Below are positions 1-7,896 of a stretch of 18,269 nt of DNA, piece after piece. The position numbers were made by a program, and so were the translations under genes. Below the pieces are notes generated by a model. It was not told the DNA's origin. It saw nothing but the letters and a program-made list of their open reading frames with translations, and made no database searches. How positions within the stretch are numbered: position 1 is the stretch's first letter; every line of letters begins with the position of its first letter. The stretch is taken from the NCBI GenBank assembly GCA_902727915.1, contig CACVAU010000075.1:1-18269 (forward strand), read 5' to 3'. The stretch is from an uncultured Sulfurovum sp. (lineage in GTDB: Bacteria; Campylobacterota; Campylobacteria; Campylobacterales; Sulfurovaceae).

Positions 1-368
1 GCTTGTTTTAAACCTTGTGTTTTCATAATGTCGGTATGTACTTTACTTCCATGTTCAAAAGGAGAAATATTCATATCAATTCCTTCTGGATTAGAATGCA
101 CAAGTAAGTCAAAGCCTAAATCTTTAACTCGTTGATCTCTAAATTCTATCATCTCTTTAAATTTCCATGTTGTGTCGACATGTAAAAGAGGAAAAGGTAG
201 CTTACTTGGGGCAAATGCTTTCATGGCTAAATGTAACATAACTGATGAATCTTTTCCGACTGAATACATCATGATGGGGTTAGAAAACTCTGCTGCTACT
301 TCTCTTAATATGTGTATTGATTCTGCTTCTAGTTGTTTTAGGTGGGTTAGTCTTTCTTTGCTTATCAT
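1..368 (-). CDS. cysD: Sulfate adenylyltransferase subunit 2 (partial, C-terminus off the left edge)
   Basis: Reading the minus strand from the ATG at 368 gives 122 codons that run off the window edge. CysD, with the GTPase CysN, forms ATP sulfurylase, which makes adenosine 5'-phosphosulfate (APS) from ATP and sulfate in the cytoplasm. The visible part contains the PP-loop nucleotide-binding motif [10 protein letters not shown] near residue 41, then the family sequence [12 protein letters not shown] and a segment like [13 protein letters not shown]; together these are diagnostic of CysD in the PAPS-reductase/ATP-sulfurylase superfamily. The start overlaps the cysC stop in an ATGA arrangement (365-368), so the two genes are probably translationally coupled. 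cysN presumably follows outside the window. The identification is firm; only the missing C-terminal part cannot be judged. Confidence 0.93.
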   Translation of the reverse strand, partial: MISKERLTHLKQLEAESIHILREVAAEFSNPIMMYSVGKDSSVMLHLAMKAFAPSKLPFPLLHVDTTWKFKEMIEFRDQRVKDLGFDLLVHSNPEGIDMNISPFEHGSKVHTDIMKTQGLKQ

Positions 369-976
369 TTATTATCTCTCCATGTGATATAATTATTTTT
401 AATTAAATAGTTAATAATTTCTTTACAAGCATCCTCTATAGAAAGTTCATTGTTTTTAATATGAAGAGTAGGCTTAATTGGTATCTCATAAGGAGAGTCT
501 ATCCCTGTAAAGTTTTTTATTTTTCCTTGTCTTACTTTTTTATATAGTCCTTTTGGATCTCTTTCTTCACAGACTTCTAATGGCGTATCAATAAAAATTT
601 CTATAAATTCTTTATCTTCAACTAAAGATTTGACAATTTTTCTATCAGAAATAAAGGGTGAGATAAAAGCACTAAGCACTATCTGTCCACTATCAACAAA
701 CAGTTTAGAAACTTCTCCAACTCTTCTTATATTTTCTATTCTGGAATTATTATCAAAACCTAAATCATTATTAAGACCGTGTCTTAGATTATCACCATCC
801 AGAAGATAAGTGAAATTGTTGTTATGGTAAAGCATTTCTTCAAGAGCATTGGCAATGGTAGATTTACCACTACCACTTAGACCTGTAAACCACAAAATAC
901 AAGGTTTTTGTTGTGTCTGCTTCGATCTATGGTCTTTATTAATTTCTTGTTTGTGCCACACTATATTTGTATTCAT
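365..976 (-). CDS. cysC: Adenylyl-sulfate (APS) kinase
   Basis: A 203-residue protein that phosphorylates APS at the 3' position to give PAPS, the donor for sulfate reduction or sulfotransferases. Visible motifs are the Walker A loop GLSGSGKST (about residues 32-40), the APS-site sequence [10 protein letters not shown] (about 60-69), and near the C-terminus [12 protein letters not shown] followed by [12 protein letters not shown], the substrate lid of APS kinases. Length is normal for free-standing CysC. It starts two bases after the cysQ stop and overlaps cysD by four bases, so cysQ-cysC-cysD form one operon. In Campylobacter jejuni capsule loci a CysC homologue has been recruited as a cytidine diphosphoramidate kinase; the adjacent genuine cysD and cysQ favour true APS kinase activity here. 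Confidence 0.95.
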   Translation of the reverse strand: MNTNIVWHKQEINKDHRSKQTQQKPCILWFTGLSGSGKSTIANALEEMLYHNNNFTYLLDGDNLRHGLNNDLGFDNNSRIENIRRVGEVSKLFVDSGQIVLSAFISPFISDRKIVKSLVEDKEFIEIFIDTPLEVCEERDPKGLYKKVRQGKIKNFTGIDSPYEIPIKPTLHIKNNELSIEDACKEIINYLIKNNYITWRDNK

Positions 977-978
977 GT

Positions 979-1773
979 CTATACTACCACGAAGTAAGGA
1001 TTTAATAGGTTTTCTTTATTGTAAACCATTGGCTTAATTTGAGAATTATTTTTCAGGTACTCTAGTGCTGAAATCTTTTCATCATATTGATAGACATTTC
1101 TACCAGCTTCTAAGACAATAGCATGTGCTGCTGCTGTATCCCATTCCATAGTAGGAGCAATTCTCGGATAAATGTTTGCTTCTCCTTCAGCCACCATACA
1201 CAATTTTAAAGAAGAGCCTTTGGATTGAGCTATTAAATTTGGGTATTGAATTTTTAAAGCATCAATAAAGGTTTGTGTTTCTTCGGAAAGGTGTGATTTA
1301 CTAGCAACTACTGTAAACTCTTTTTCTTTTTGTGATGATAAGGGTAGTTTTTGTCCATTTAAAAATGCACCTTCACCTTTTTTAGAAGTGTACATTTTAT
1401 CTATTGCTGGAGCGTAAACAACACCAAGTACAGGAGTTTCTTTATGAATTAGTGCAATGTTGACAGTAAATTCATCATTTTTTTTGATAAACTCTTTAGT
1501 ACCATCAATAGGGTCAATACACCAATAATATTCCCAAGAACTTCTTGTCTCAAAGTCTATTATCTTATTTTCTTCAGAAAGAATTGGAATGTCTGGATAC
1601 AGTTCCATTAAAGCACTACAAATGATCTCATTAGATTTTGTATCTGCTTCAGTTAAAGGAGATTTATCATCTTTGTACTCTATTTGAAAATTTTTTTGAT
1701 AGATTTTCATAATTTCATTGCCTGCTAGTGTTGCTATGTTTTGTATTACATTTATATTTATTTTATTTAACAT
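979..1773 (-). CDS. cysQ: 3'(2'),5'-bisphosphate nucleotidase CysQ (inositol monophosphatase family)
   Basis: A 264-residue protein of the lithium-sensitive IMPase-like phosphatase family. CysQ hydrolyses PAP, the inhibitory by-product of PAPS-using enzymes, to AMP, and may control PAPS level. Metal-binding motifs are visible: LSEEN (about residues 65-69), the signature CIDPIDGTKEF (about 85-95), and near the C-terminus MEWDTAAAHAIVLEAG, whose WD is the second part of the family signature. The start at 1773 is preceded by a GGAGA ribosome-binding site seven bases upstream. It lies between rfbD and cysC, all in one direction. The presence of CysQ implies steady PAP production, hence PAPS consumption by a reductase or sulfotransferases. 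Confidence 0.94.
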   Translation of the reverse strand: MLNKININVIQNIATLAGNEIMKIYQKNFQIEYKDDKSPLTEADTKSNEIICSALMELYPDIPILSEENKIIDFETRSSWEYYWCIDPIDGTKEFIKKNDEFTVNIALIHKETPVLGVVYAPAIDKMYTSKKGEGAFLNGQKLPLSSQKEKEFTVVASKSHLSEETQTFIDALKIQYPNLIAQSKGSSLKLCMVAEGEANIYPRIAPTMEWDTAAAHAIVLEAGRNVYQYDEKISALEYLKNNSQIKPMVYNKENLLNPYFVVV

Positions 1774-1880
1774 TATATTTCTCCAAGTTTTTTATATGTT
1801 TTTATCGTGTTTAAGGTGATTTTACTTATTTTATTAAGAGGGCTTTATTGACTTTTTTCCTATTTTTTTCAGACAGATAT

Positions 1881-2711
1881 CTAAACTATCTTTCCAATAA
1901 GGAATTTGAATATTAAATGTTTTTTTTTTTTATTTTTGTTTAACACGGAATAGTAAGGACGTTGAGCAACTGTAAAATATTCGCTTGTTTCAATTGGACT
2001 AATATGACAATTAATATTTTCTATTTCCATTATTTTTTTTGCAAAGTCATACCAAGAGACTACTCCTTCATTTGAGTAATGATAAACTTCAACATTATTG
2101 TTTTTTAGTTGAGGAATAATATTTAAGATGGTTATGGCTAAATCTTTAGCATAAGTTGGTGTGCCAACTTGATCGAAAATAATTTTTAAATCTTTTTGTT
2201 TTTTACCTAAAGAAAGCATTGTTTTAACAAAATTATTTCCAAAACTAGAATAAACCCAAGAAGTTCGGATAATAATAGTATGTTTAGGATTAATTGCTTT
2301 TATAGCATTTTCTCCATTAAGTTTTGTCTCCCCATAAGTATTCTTAGGCATAGCTGGATCTATTTCGCTATAAGGTTTAAAGTTTTCTCCATTAAAAATA
2401 TAATCTGTTGAAATATGAATAAGTTTAATCTGTTTTTCTTTAGTGATTTTAGCTAAATTTTTTACAGCCAAATGATTGACTAAGTTAGCAACTTTTTTAT
2501 TTTCTTCAGCCAGATCTACTGATGTATAAGCAGCACAGTTAAGTATTACATCAATTTGATTATTTTCGATAAATTGATTTACTTGTTTACTATTAGTAAT
2601 ATCTAAAGTTTTTCGATTAGTAAAGAAAAAATTATAAGAATATTGATTTATTAGCTCTTGTAGTTCAGAACCTAATTGTCCTTTGCTTCCTGTGACTAAG
2701 ATATTATTCAT
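1881..2711 (-). CDS. rfbD: dTDP-4-dehydrorhamnose reductase, C-terminus frameshifted at an A12 tract
   Basis: Reduces dTDP-4-keto-L-rhamnose to dTDP-L-rhamnose with NAD(P)H, the last step of rhamnose nucleotide synthesis. The extended-SDR Rossmann motif VTGSKGQLGSEL lies at residues 6-17, STDYIF at 101-106, and the catalytic YGETK with Tyr126 and Lys130. The open frame is 276 residues, but after RPYYSVLNKNK the product becomes KKKKHLIFKFLIGKIV, unlike the family. One added base in the A12 tract (or loss of two) restores KTFNIQIPYWKDSLDICLKKI, the expected RfbD ending, stopping at 1834 with 292 residues. So the gene is a sequencing error, an off-phase slippage variant, or a recent mutation. 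The lesion is in the last 20-30 residues and might only partly impair activity. The start overlaps the rfbC stop by eight bases. Confidence 0.9.
   Translation of the reverse strand: MNNILVTGSKGQLGSELQELINQYSYNFFFTNRKTLDITNSKQVNQFIENNQIDVILNCAAYTSVDLAEENKKVANLVNHLAVKNLAKITKEKQIKLIHISTDYIFNGENFKPYSEIDPAMPKNTYGETKLNGENAIKAINPKHTIIIRTSWVYSSFGNNFVKTMLSLGKKQKDLKIIFDQVGTPTYAKDLAITILNIIPQLKNNNVEVYHYSNEGVVSWYDFAKKIMEIENINCHISPIETSEYFTVAQRPYYSVLNKNKKKKHLIFKFLIGKIV
1920..1931 (-). repeat. A12 homopolymer (T12 on plus strand) in rfbD
   Basis: Twelve consecutive T on the plus strand, read as A12 in rfbD, separated by one base from another A5 run. The tract lies exactly where the RfbD reading frame changes from non-family to family-like sequence. 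Tracts of 10 or 13 A would be in frame for the full C-terminus. Homopolymers of this length are prone to replication slippage. Confidence 0.9.
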
Positions 2712-3279
2712 AAAAGTTCACATTATATTGAAATAAGTCTCTTGTCTCTGATAATTTTGGTTGTTGTCTATCTTTAGCTGAGATTTTTAATTCATGTTTA
2801 TTCAAAAGCCAATTAATATTTAAATTTTCATCATCAAATGCAATACCTCTATCATATTCAGGGTTATAATAGTTATCAACTTTGTATGAAAAAATTGTAT
2901 CATCTTCAAGGACTAAGAATCCATGAGCAAATCCTATGGGAATAAGAAGTTGACGTTTATTTTTATCATTTAATTCTACGGCTACATGTTGCCCAAAAGT
3001 AGGGCTACCCTCTCTAATATCTACTGTAACATCTAATACCGATCCTTGAATCACTCGAACCAGTTTAGTTTGTGGAAAGGGATTGAGTTGATAGTGTAGA
3101 CCTCGTAAAACACCTTTTGATGATTTAGATTCATTATCTTGACAAAAACTTACCTTGTAACCTAAGAGTTGTTCTAGTTTATCAGCTCGAAAAGTTTCTA
3201 TAAAATATCCTCGATCATCTTCATGTATAATAGGTTCACAGATGATAAGATCGGGAATTTTTGTTTTAATAAATTTCAT
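2704..3279 (-). CDS. rfbC: dTDP-4-dehydrorhamnose 3,5-epimerase
   Basis: A 191-residue cupin-fold epimerase that converts dTDP-4-keto-6-deoxy-D-glucose to the L-rhamno form in the cytoplasm. Family landmarks are DDRGYFIETF near residue 21, GVLRGLHYQ with the catalytic base His62, the core VLDVTVDIREGSPTFGQ, the metal-free cupin segment IGFAHGFLVLED with His119, and SYKVDNYYNPEYDRGIAFDD, which carries the Tyr and Asp typical of RmlC. Length and motifs are normal. It sits 11 bases after rfbA and overlaps rfbD by eight bases, so rfbA, rfbC and rfbD are cotranscribed. The 4,6-dehydratase RfbB, which makes its substrate, is not in the window. Confidence 0.96.
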   Translation of the reverse strand: MKFIKTKIPDLIICEPIIHEDDRGYFIETFRADKLEQLLGYKVSFCQDNESKSSKGVLRGLHYQLNPFPQTKLVRVIQGSVLDVTVDIREGSPTFGQHVAVELNDKNKRQLLIPIGFAHGFLVLEDDTIFSYKVDNYYNPEYDRGIAFDDENLNINWLLNKHELKISAKDRQQPKLSETRDLFQYNVNFYE

Positions 3280-3290
3280 GTAATAGTTTC

Positions 3291-4169
3291 TTATTTTTCT
3301 AACGCTCGACGAATTAAGTATTGTCCATATTGATTCTTCTTTAAAGGTTCAGCTAAAAGTAATAATTTTTCTTGAGATATATATCCCATTTCATAAGCAA
3401 TTTCTTCAAGACAAGCTACTTTTAAACTTTGTCTATTTTCAATGGTTTGAATAAATTGAGACGCTTCTAATAAACTTTCATGTGTTCCTGTGTCAAGCCA
3501 TGCATAACCTCGTCCCATTAATTCTACTTTTAAACGTTTTTCATTTAAATAATCTTGATTCAATGTTGTAATTTCAAGTTCACCACGTGTACTTGGTTTA
3601 ACTTGTTTTGCTTTTTGAATTACATCATTGGGATAAAAGTAAAGACCAACAACAGCAAAATTACTTTTAGGTTCCTGAGGTTTCTCTTCAATAGAAGTGA
3701 CTCTTCCATATGAATCAAATTCAGCAACTCCATAACGTGCTGGATCTTTTACATAGTAACCAAAAATAGTAGCTGTATTTTCTTCTTGAGCACTTTTAAC
3801 AGAAGAAGCAAGAAGTTTTGTTAATCCATGTCCATAAAATATATTATCGCCAAGTACTAAGCAAACATTGTCTGAACCAATAAAGTTTTCACCTAGTATA
3901 AAAGCTTGTGCTAAACCATCTGGGTTTGGTTGAATAATATATTCAAATTTCATTCCTATATCAGATCCATCTCCTAAAAGTTCTTTGAATCTAGGTAAGT
4001 CTTTAGCTGTTGATATGATTAAAATTTCTGTAATTCCAGCTAACATAAGTACTGATAGAGGATAATAAATCATTGGTTTATCATAAATTGGAACCAATTG
4101 TTTACTTACACCTTTAGTAATTGGATATAGTCGTGTTCCACTTCCTCCAGCAAGTATTATTCCCTTCAT
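3291..4169 (-). CDS. rfbA: Glucose-1-phosphate thymidylyltransferase
   Basis: Makes dTDP-glucose from glucose-1-phosphate and dTTP, the first step of the dTDP-rhamnose pathway. The N-terminal nucleotidyltransferase signature [15 protein letters not shown] is followed by [18 protein letters not shown], the catalytic [13 protein letters not shown] (Asp of the metal site), [19 protein letters not shown] and [14 protein letters not shown], all characteristic of RmlA. The chosen start at 4169 gives the usual MKGII beginning and 292 residues; an ATG two codons upstream at 4175 is also possible, and neither has a strong Shine-Dalgarno sequence. It is the first gene of the leftward rfbA-rfbC-rfbD-cysQ-cysC-cysD series, and its promoter must lie in the AT-rich divergent region to its right. 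Confidence 0.96.
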   Translation of the reverse strand: MKGIILAGGSGTRLYPITKGVSKQLVPIYDKPMIYYPLSVLMLAGITEILIISTAKDLPRFKELLGDGSDIGMKFEYIIQPNPDGLAQAFILGENFIGSDNVCLVLGDNIFYGHGLTKLLASSVKSAQEENTATIFGYYVKDPARYGVAEFDSYGRVTSIEEKPQEPKSNFAVVGLYFYPNDVIQKAKQVKPSTRGELEITTLNQDYLNEKRLKVELMGRGYAWLDTGTHESLLEASQFIQTIENRQSLKVACLEEIAYEMGYISQEKLLLLAEPLKKNQYGQYLIRRALEK

Positions 4170-4550
4170 ATGCATGATCTATATCTAATTTTATTTATTT
4201 TTAACATTGCTAAAACTTCTTTTTTAAATTAATTTTTGATTGGAATAAGTTTATTTAAAAAAAACTAATTTAGACTTAAAAAATAATATTTTAGAGTAAA
4301 AAAACGCATTTTTCTTAATAATATATTTTAAAGTGTTTAAATATATTATTATTTATTTTTCCTAAATAAAGTAAACTAAACAGAAGATAATGATACTATT
4401 CCTAATGTTAAAGTGAACAAAAATTTTAAAGATTTTGTAATTTTTTTATCTGATTCAGTTTTGTTAAAGTAAATATTATTTAACATAAAATAATTTTTTT
4501 AATAATTTTTTTAAGGAGATTGAGCTTAATTTTATAAAATATAACTTACT

Positions 4551-4578
4551 CTGAAGAGATTTAAGTCTTTCCTGAAGA
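4551..4578 (+). repeat. Direct repeat CTGAAGA, 21-bp period, upstream of the export operon
   Basis: CTGAAGA occurs at 4551-4557 and 4572-4578. The 21-bp period equals two helical turns, so both copies face the same side of the DNA, about 30 bp upstream of the candidate -10 at 4608-4613. This would suit an activator or a nucleoid protein, but the repeat is short and could be chance. Confidence 0.3.
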
Positions 4579-4604
4579 ATAGTATTTTATACTAAGCGCA
4601 CTAA

Positions 4605-4613
4605 TGTTATATT
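4605..4613 (+). promoter_or_regulatory. Candidate extended -10 promoter for the export operon
   Basis: TG-T-TATATT is an extended -10 element (TG at 4605-4606, hexamer 4608-4613), about 50 bases before the wza-like start. There is no clear -35 box, as is usual in Campylobacterota sigma-70 promoters. TATACT at 4588-4593 is an alternative. Confidence 0.4.
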
Positions 4614-4663
4614 TTATTTAAAATGGTATGATATTAGTTATTTTATTTTATATAAGGTTAAAA

Positions 4664-5422
4664 ATGTTTAAAGCCCCTATCATAATAGCTGTATTATTTT
4701 TATCAGGTTGTAGTGTGAAAGAGTATAAACTCTTTCAACATGAAAATCCTCAACATCTATCAGAGACAAAAGATATTAATATAAGTTTAAGTTCAAAAAT
4801 TGTTCCCAATGATATTTTGAAAATAGATATTTATAATATGAATCAAAAATCAAATATTATGATGCAAGACACAAGGTATCAAACACCTTATGGTGTAAAA
4901 GAAGATAATACTTATGTTGTTTATAGTGATGGAACAATTTTATTACCTTTATTAAATTCTGTGTATGTTCAAGGGCAAACAATAAAGGAGTTAAGTTTAA
5001 ACTTAAATAATAGTTATCGAAAATTTTTAAAAAGACCTTATGTTCAAGCAAGTGTTACCAACCATAAAGTATTTGTATTAGGAGAAGTTAGTAAAAAAGG
5101 TGTTGTTCCCATTGAAGGAGAAACAATATCCGTAATAGAAGCCATTGCGCGAGCTGGAGGCTTAACAGATCATGCAATACGTGGAAAAGTACGTGTTATT
5201 AGTGAGGAAGAGGGGAAGTATAGATTGAGTACTTTAAATTTAAATAAATTTGATACATTAAATAGTACAAATTTAATGTTAAAACATAATTCGATTGTGT
5301 ATGTTGAGCCAAAAAGTACAAAAGCTATTCGTGTGGCTATTAATGATTATTTACCAATTATTCAAGCAGCATCGAGTATATTAAGTACATTTTTAACCAT
5401 AGAAATTTTAAAAGATAAATAA
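4664..5422 (+). CDS. Wza-like polysaccharide export lipoprotein (Poly_export and SLBB domains)
   Basis: A 252-residue outer-membrane polysaccharide export protein. The start at 4664 is chosen because AAGG lies six bases upstream and it yields a proper lipoprotein signal, MFKAPIIIAVLFLSGC, with Cys16 as the lipidated residue; the ATG at 4628 would add 12 unlikely residues. A Poly_export domain covers about residues 45-130 (VPNDILKIDIYN, TILLPLLNSVYVQG), followed by an SLBB domain (VFVLGEVSKKGVVPIEGETISVIEAIARAGGL, about 136-168 in pieces). A hydrophobic C-terminal helix at about 225-248 may be the outer-membrane spanning helix of Wza-type octamers. It is followed 13 bases later by the Wzc-like partner, so it should form the export channel with that protein. 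Confidence 0.9.
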   Translation: MFKAPIIIAVLFLSGCSVKEYKLFQHENPQHLSETKDINISLSSKIVPNDILKIDIYNMNQKSNIMMQDTRYQTPYGVKEDNTYVVYSDGTILLPLLNSVYVQGQTIKELSLNLNNSYRKFLKRPYVQASVTNHKVFVLGEVSKKGVVPIEGETISVIEAIARAGGLTDHAIRGKVRVISEEEGKYRLSTLNLNKFDTLNSTNLMLKHNSIVYVEPKSTKAIRVAINDYLPIIQAASSILSTFLTIEILKDK

Positions 5423-5435
5423 GGAGTAGGGTAGA

Positions 5436-7895
5436 ATGAATATGAATGAGATAGAAGAAGATGAGATTGATATTGGAAAAATCATACAGCATTTAAAACG
5501 AAATTTAAAAAGTATTTTATTTATTACATTTTTGATTACCAGTGTTGCTGTATTATATGCTTATTTTTTAGCACCTATTTATTCTAGTAGTGTAAGTCTT
5601 TCTTTTTCAGATCAAAAAATGTCAAAGCTTTCTGCTATTGTACCTGATGAGCTGTCTGCTTTAGGGGATAATGAGTCTGAACTTGAAACCATAAAGCTAA
5701 CGATTGAAACAAGAAAGTTTATTAATTCAGTAATAGAAGAGATGCCTTTAGCACAGCGTTTTTTTGTGGAAAAAAACTTTAAAAAGAATGAGTTGTATAA
5801 TTTAGAAGATTTAAAAATAAAATTAGAGATTCATGATGAATTATATGTTGAAACAATGTCTGAGACACTGTATCAAGAATTTTTTAAAATTGAACCTTTA
5901 GGGGATAAAACTTATAAACTAACAGTTGAGGCTTTAGATTATGAAAAAATTTGTAAGTATGGTGAATCTATTAAAGAAGCATTTTTTTCTATGTATGTTG
6001 AGCAGTTAGCAACACCTCAAAGTAATATTTATTATGTAACTTTACAAGATCGTACCTTACTAGCAGATGATATTTTAGAAAATTTAACAATTACAATATT
6101 GTCTGATAATGTTTTAAAAGTTACCTATTTAGATAGTGTACCTAAACGTGCTAAAGAATTAGTAGAAGCAATTGGGTCTAAATTTATTGCTTATACATTG
6201 AGGAAAAAACGACATGAACTTGGTCAAACGCTCGATTTTTTAAATACACAAATAGCTGAAATAAAAATTGATCTTGAAAAAGAAGGAGATATTTTAAAAA
6301 GATATCAAGAAAAAAGTGAAGCTTTTATGCCTTTAGAGTCGAGTAAGTTGTTAATGGAAACTATTTCTAAAAAAGAAGAAGAACTTCATATTTTAAAATT
6401 TCAATATCTTGAAGTCAAAGGCTTTAAAGAAGCATTGTTAAATAATCGATTAAATACAGTTTCTTTATTAAATAGTGGCGTTGATGCAACTTCGATTCAA
6501 ACATTGATTGAGTCCTTTAGAAATGATAGTTTAGAGTTAAGTGAAATGGGTATTCAATTAAATAATATTGAAAAAGCAATTACTGATAACCCACAATTAA
6601 GATTATTAATTGATCAGTTAAATGAAAAGAAAAAATTATTAGTGAGTTTAAAGTTTAATTTTACAGCTGATCATCCACAGGTTTCACAAATTCAAAATGA
6701 TATATTTTCATTAGAAGATGAAATACGTACTTATATTACAACTTATATTCGTAAATTAGAAAATAATCAAAAGTTAACAAAACGTAAAATTTTAAATAAT
6801 ATTGAGGTAACTAAAAATAGTTTAAATAGAAAAATCAATACTTTAATTCAAGATATTTCAAAACAAAAGAGCAGCTTACTTTTGCTACCAGAAAAAGATT
6901 TAACAACCCAAGAGTTAAAACGAAAGTTTACTTTGAGCGAAAATATTTATACATTTTTATTACAAAAAAAGATGGAATTTGAGATTTCTAAGGCTTCTAC
7001 AATAGCTAATACACAAATTATTGAAAATGCCAGAGAAGGTTTAAAACCTATTAAACCAAATAAAAAACTGATTGTGGTTGTTGGATTTATTGTGGGACTA
7101 ATAATTGGAGTTTTATTTACGGCTTTACGTGCTATGTTTGATAATAAAATACGTGATGCTGCTATGGTAGAATCACTAACAGATACACCAGTTTATGGTA
7201 TTTTACCTGATAAAGTGAATGTTAGATTCTTTAAAGAGGCTTTACGAAGTATTAGAACTAATTTACACTTTGTTTTACCTAATGAAAAGAGTTGTGTCAC
7301 GATGTTGGTTTCATCTACTATTGCAGGAGAAGGTAAAACAACAGTTATTGCTGGTTTGGCAGAGGTGATGTCTCAAATCAATAAGAAGGTATTGGTTATC
7401 GATTTAGATTTACGTAAACCAAGACTTTATCAAGAGCTGGAAAAATCGAATAAATTAGGGGTAACGAATTATTTAGTTGAAAATAAGAGCATACATGAAT
7501 TGGTACAACCTATTAATGATCATTTAGATTTTATTGCAGCAGGTTCGGTTCCTCCTAATCCTTCAGAACTTTTAATGAGTGATAAATTTGATGAGCTAGT
7601 TAATGAACTTATGGAAAAATATGATTATATTTTATTTGATACAGCACCAATTGGTACAGTTATTGATGCATCGCTTATTTTAAAGTATGCAGATGTTAGT
7701 TTATTAATTGTAAGAGCCGATGTGGCAGAGAAGAGTTATTTAGAAAGTTTTAATAGACTTAGAATAGACAAAGATGTTAAGTCAGCAGGTATTATTTTGA
7801 ATAAAGTAAAACTAACTAAGAACAAAGACTATGGCTATGGCTACGGCTACGGCTACGGCTACGGCTATGGTGATACCCAACATAAGGATGCTTAA
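5436..7895 (+). CDS. Wzc-like polysaccharide co-polymerase with C-terminal BY tyrosine kinase
   Basis: An 819-residue inner-membrane protein that controls polysaccharide chain length and export and autophosphorylates on tyrosine. A Wzz domain starts at the N-terminus with a first membrane segment at about residues 27-47. A long periplasmic, coiled-coil-rich region follows (about 50-540), then a second membrane segment at about 543-565 preceded by the proline motif KPIKPNKK. The cytoplasmic kinase domain has Walker A GEGKTT (631-636), Walker A' VLVIDLDLRKPR (about 652-663) and Walker B YILFDTAP (about 730-737), the BY-kinase signature. The C-terminus carries seven Tyr-Gly pairs (799-812) as the phospho-acceptor cluster, encoded by a hexamer repeat. 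AAGGAG overlaps the preceding stop codon. It should work with the Wza-like channel upstream and the PHP phosphatase downstream. Confidence 0.94.
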   Translation: MNMNEIEEDEIDIGKIIQHLKRNLKSILFITFLITSVAVLYAYFLAPIYSSSVSLSFSDQKMSKLSAIVPDELSALGDNESELETIKLTIETRKFINSVIEEMPLAQRFFVEKNFKKNELYNLEDLKIKLEIHDELYVETMSETLYQEFFKIEPLGDKTYKLTVEALDYEKICKYGESIKEAFFSMYVEQLATPQSNIYYVTLQDRTLLADDILENLTITILSDNVLKVTYLDSVPKRAKELVEAIGSKFIAYTLRKKRHELGQTLDFLNTQIAEIKIDLEKEGDILKRYQEKSEAFMPLESSKLLMETISKKEEELHILKFQYLEVKGFKEALLNNRLNTVSLLNSGVDATSIQTLIESFRNDSLELSEMGIQLNNIEKAITDNPQLRLLIDQLNEKKKLLVSLKFNFTADHPQVSQIQNDIFSLEDEIRTYITTYIRKLENNQKLTKRKILNNIEVTKNSLNRKINTLIQDISKQKSSLLLLPEKDLTTQELKRKFTLSENIYTFLLQKKMEFEISKASTIANTQIIENAREGLKPIKPNKKLIVVVGFIVGLIIGVLFTALRAMFDNKIRDAAMVESLTDTPVYGILPDKVNVRFFKEALRSIRTNLHFVLPNEKSCVTMLVSSTIAGEGKTTVIAGLAEVMSQINKKVLVIDLDLRKPRLYQELEKSNKLGVTNYLVENKSIHELVQPINDHLDFIAAGSVPPNPSELLMSDKFDELVNELMEKYDYILFDTAPIGTVIDASLILKYADVSLLIVRADVAEKSYLESFNRLRIDKDVKSAGIILNKVKLTKNKDYGYGYGYGYGYGYGDTQHKDA
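7830..7871 (+). repeat. Hexamer microsatellite encoding (Tyr-Gly)7
   Basis: Seven tandem six-base units, TATGGC or TACGGC with a final TATGGT, encode seven Tyr-Gly pairs at the Wzc C-terminus. The four central units are identical TACGGC. Because the unit is six bases, copy-number change would alter the number of tyrosines without breaking the frame. Confidence 0.95.
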
Positions 7896-7896
7896 T

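Larger units (their letters stand above)
4176..4663. other. AT-rich divergent intergenic region
   Basis: About 490 bases without a convincing gene separate the divergent rfbA and wza-like genes. The DNA is very AT-rich, with many A and T tracts spaced about a helical turn apart, so it is probably intrinsically bent and holds promoters for both directions. A candidate promoter and a direct repeat near the right end are listed separately. No JUMPstart/ops element, tRNA or convincing small ORF was seen. Confidence 0.7.

Noticed and set aside
172..387. Plus-strand open frame opposite cysD and the cysC end
   Set aside because: The minus strand encodes clear CysD motifs through the same DNA.
4520..4537. 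TTG mini-ORF after AAGGAG as a possible leader peptide
   Set aside because: Spacing from the Shine-Dalgarno to the TTG is too short and there is no attenuator structure after it.
7831..7896. Open frame extending the PHP phosphatase upstream as Met-Ala-Thr-Ala repeats
   Set aside because: It is only the out-of-frame reading of the Tyr-Gly hexamer repeat; a good AAGGA site places the true start at 7897.
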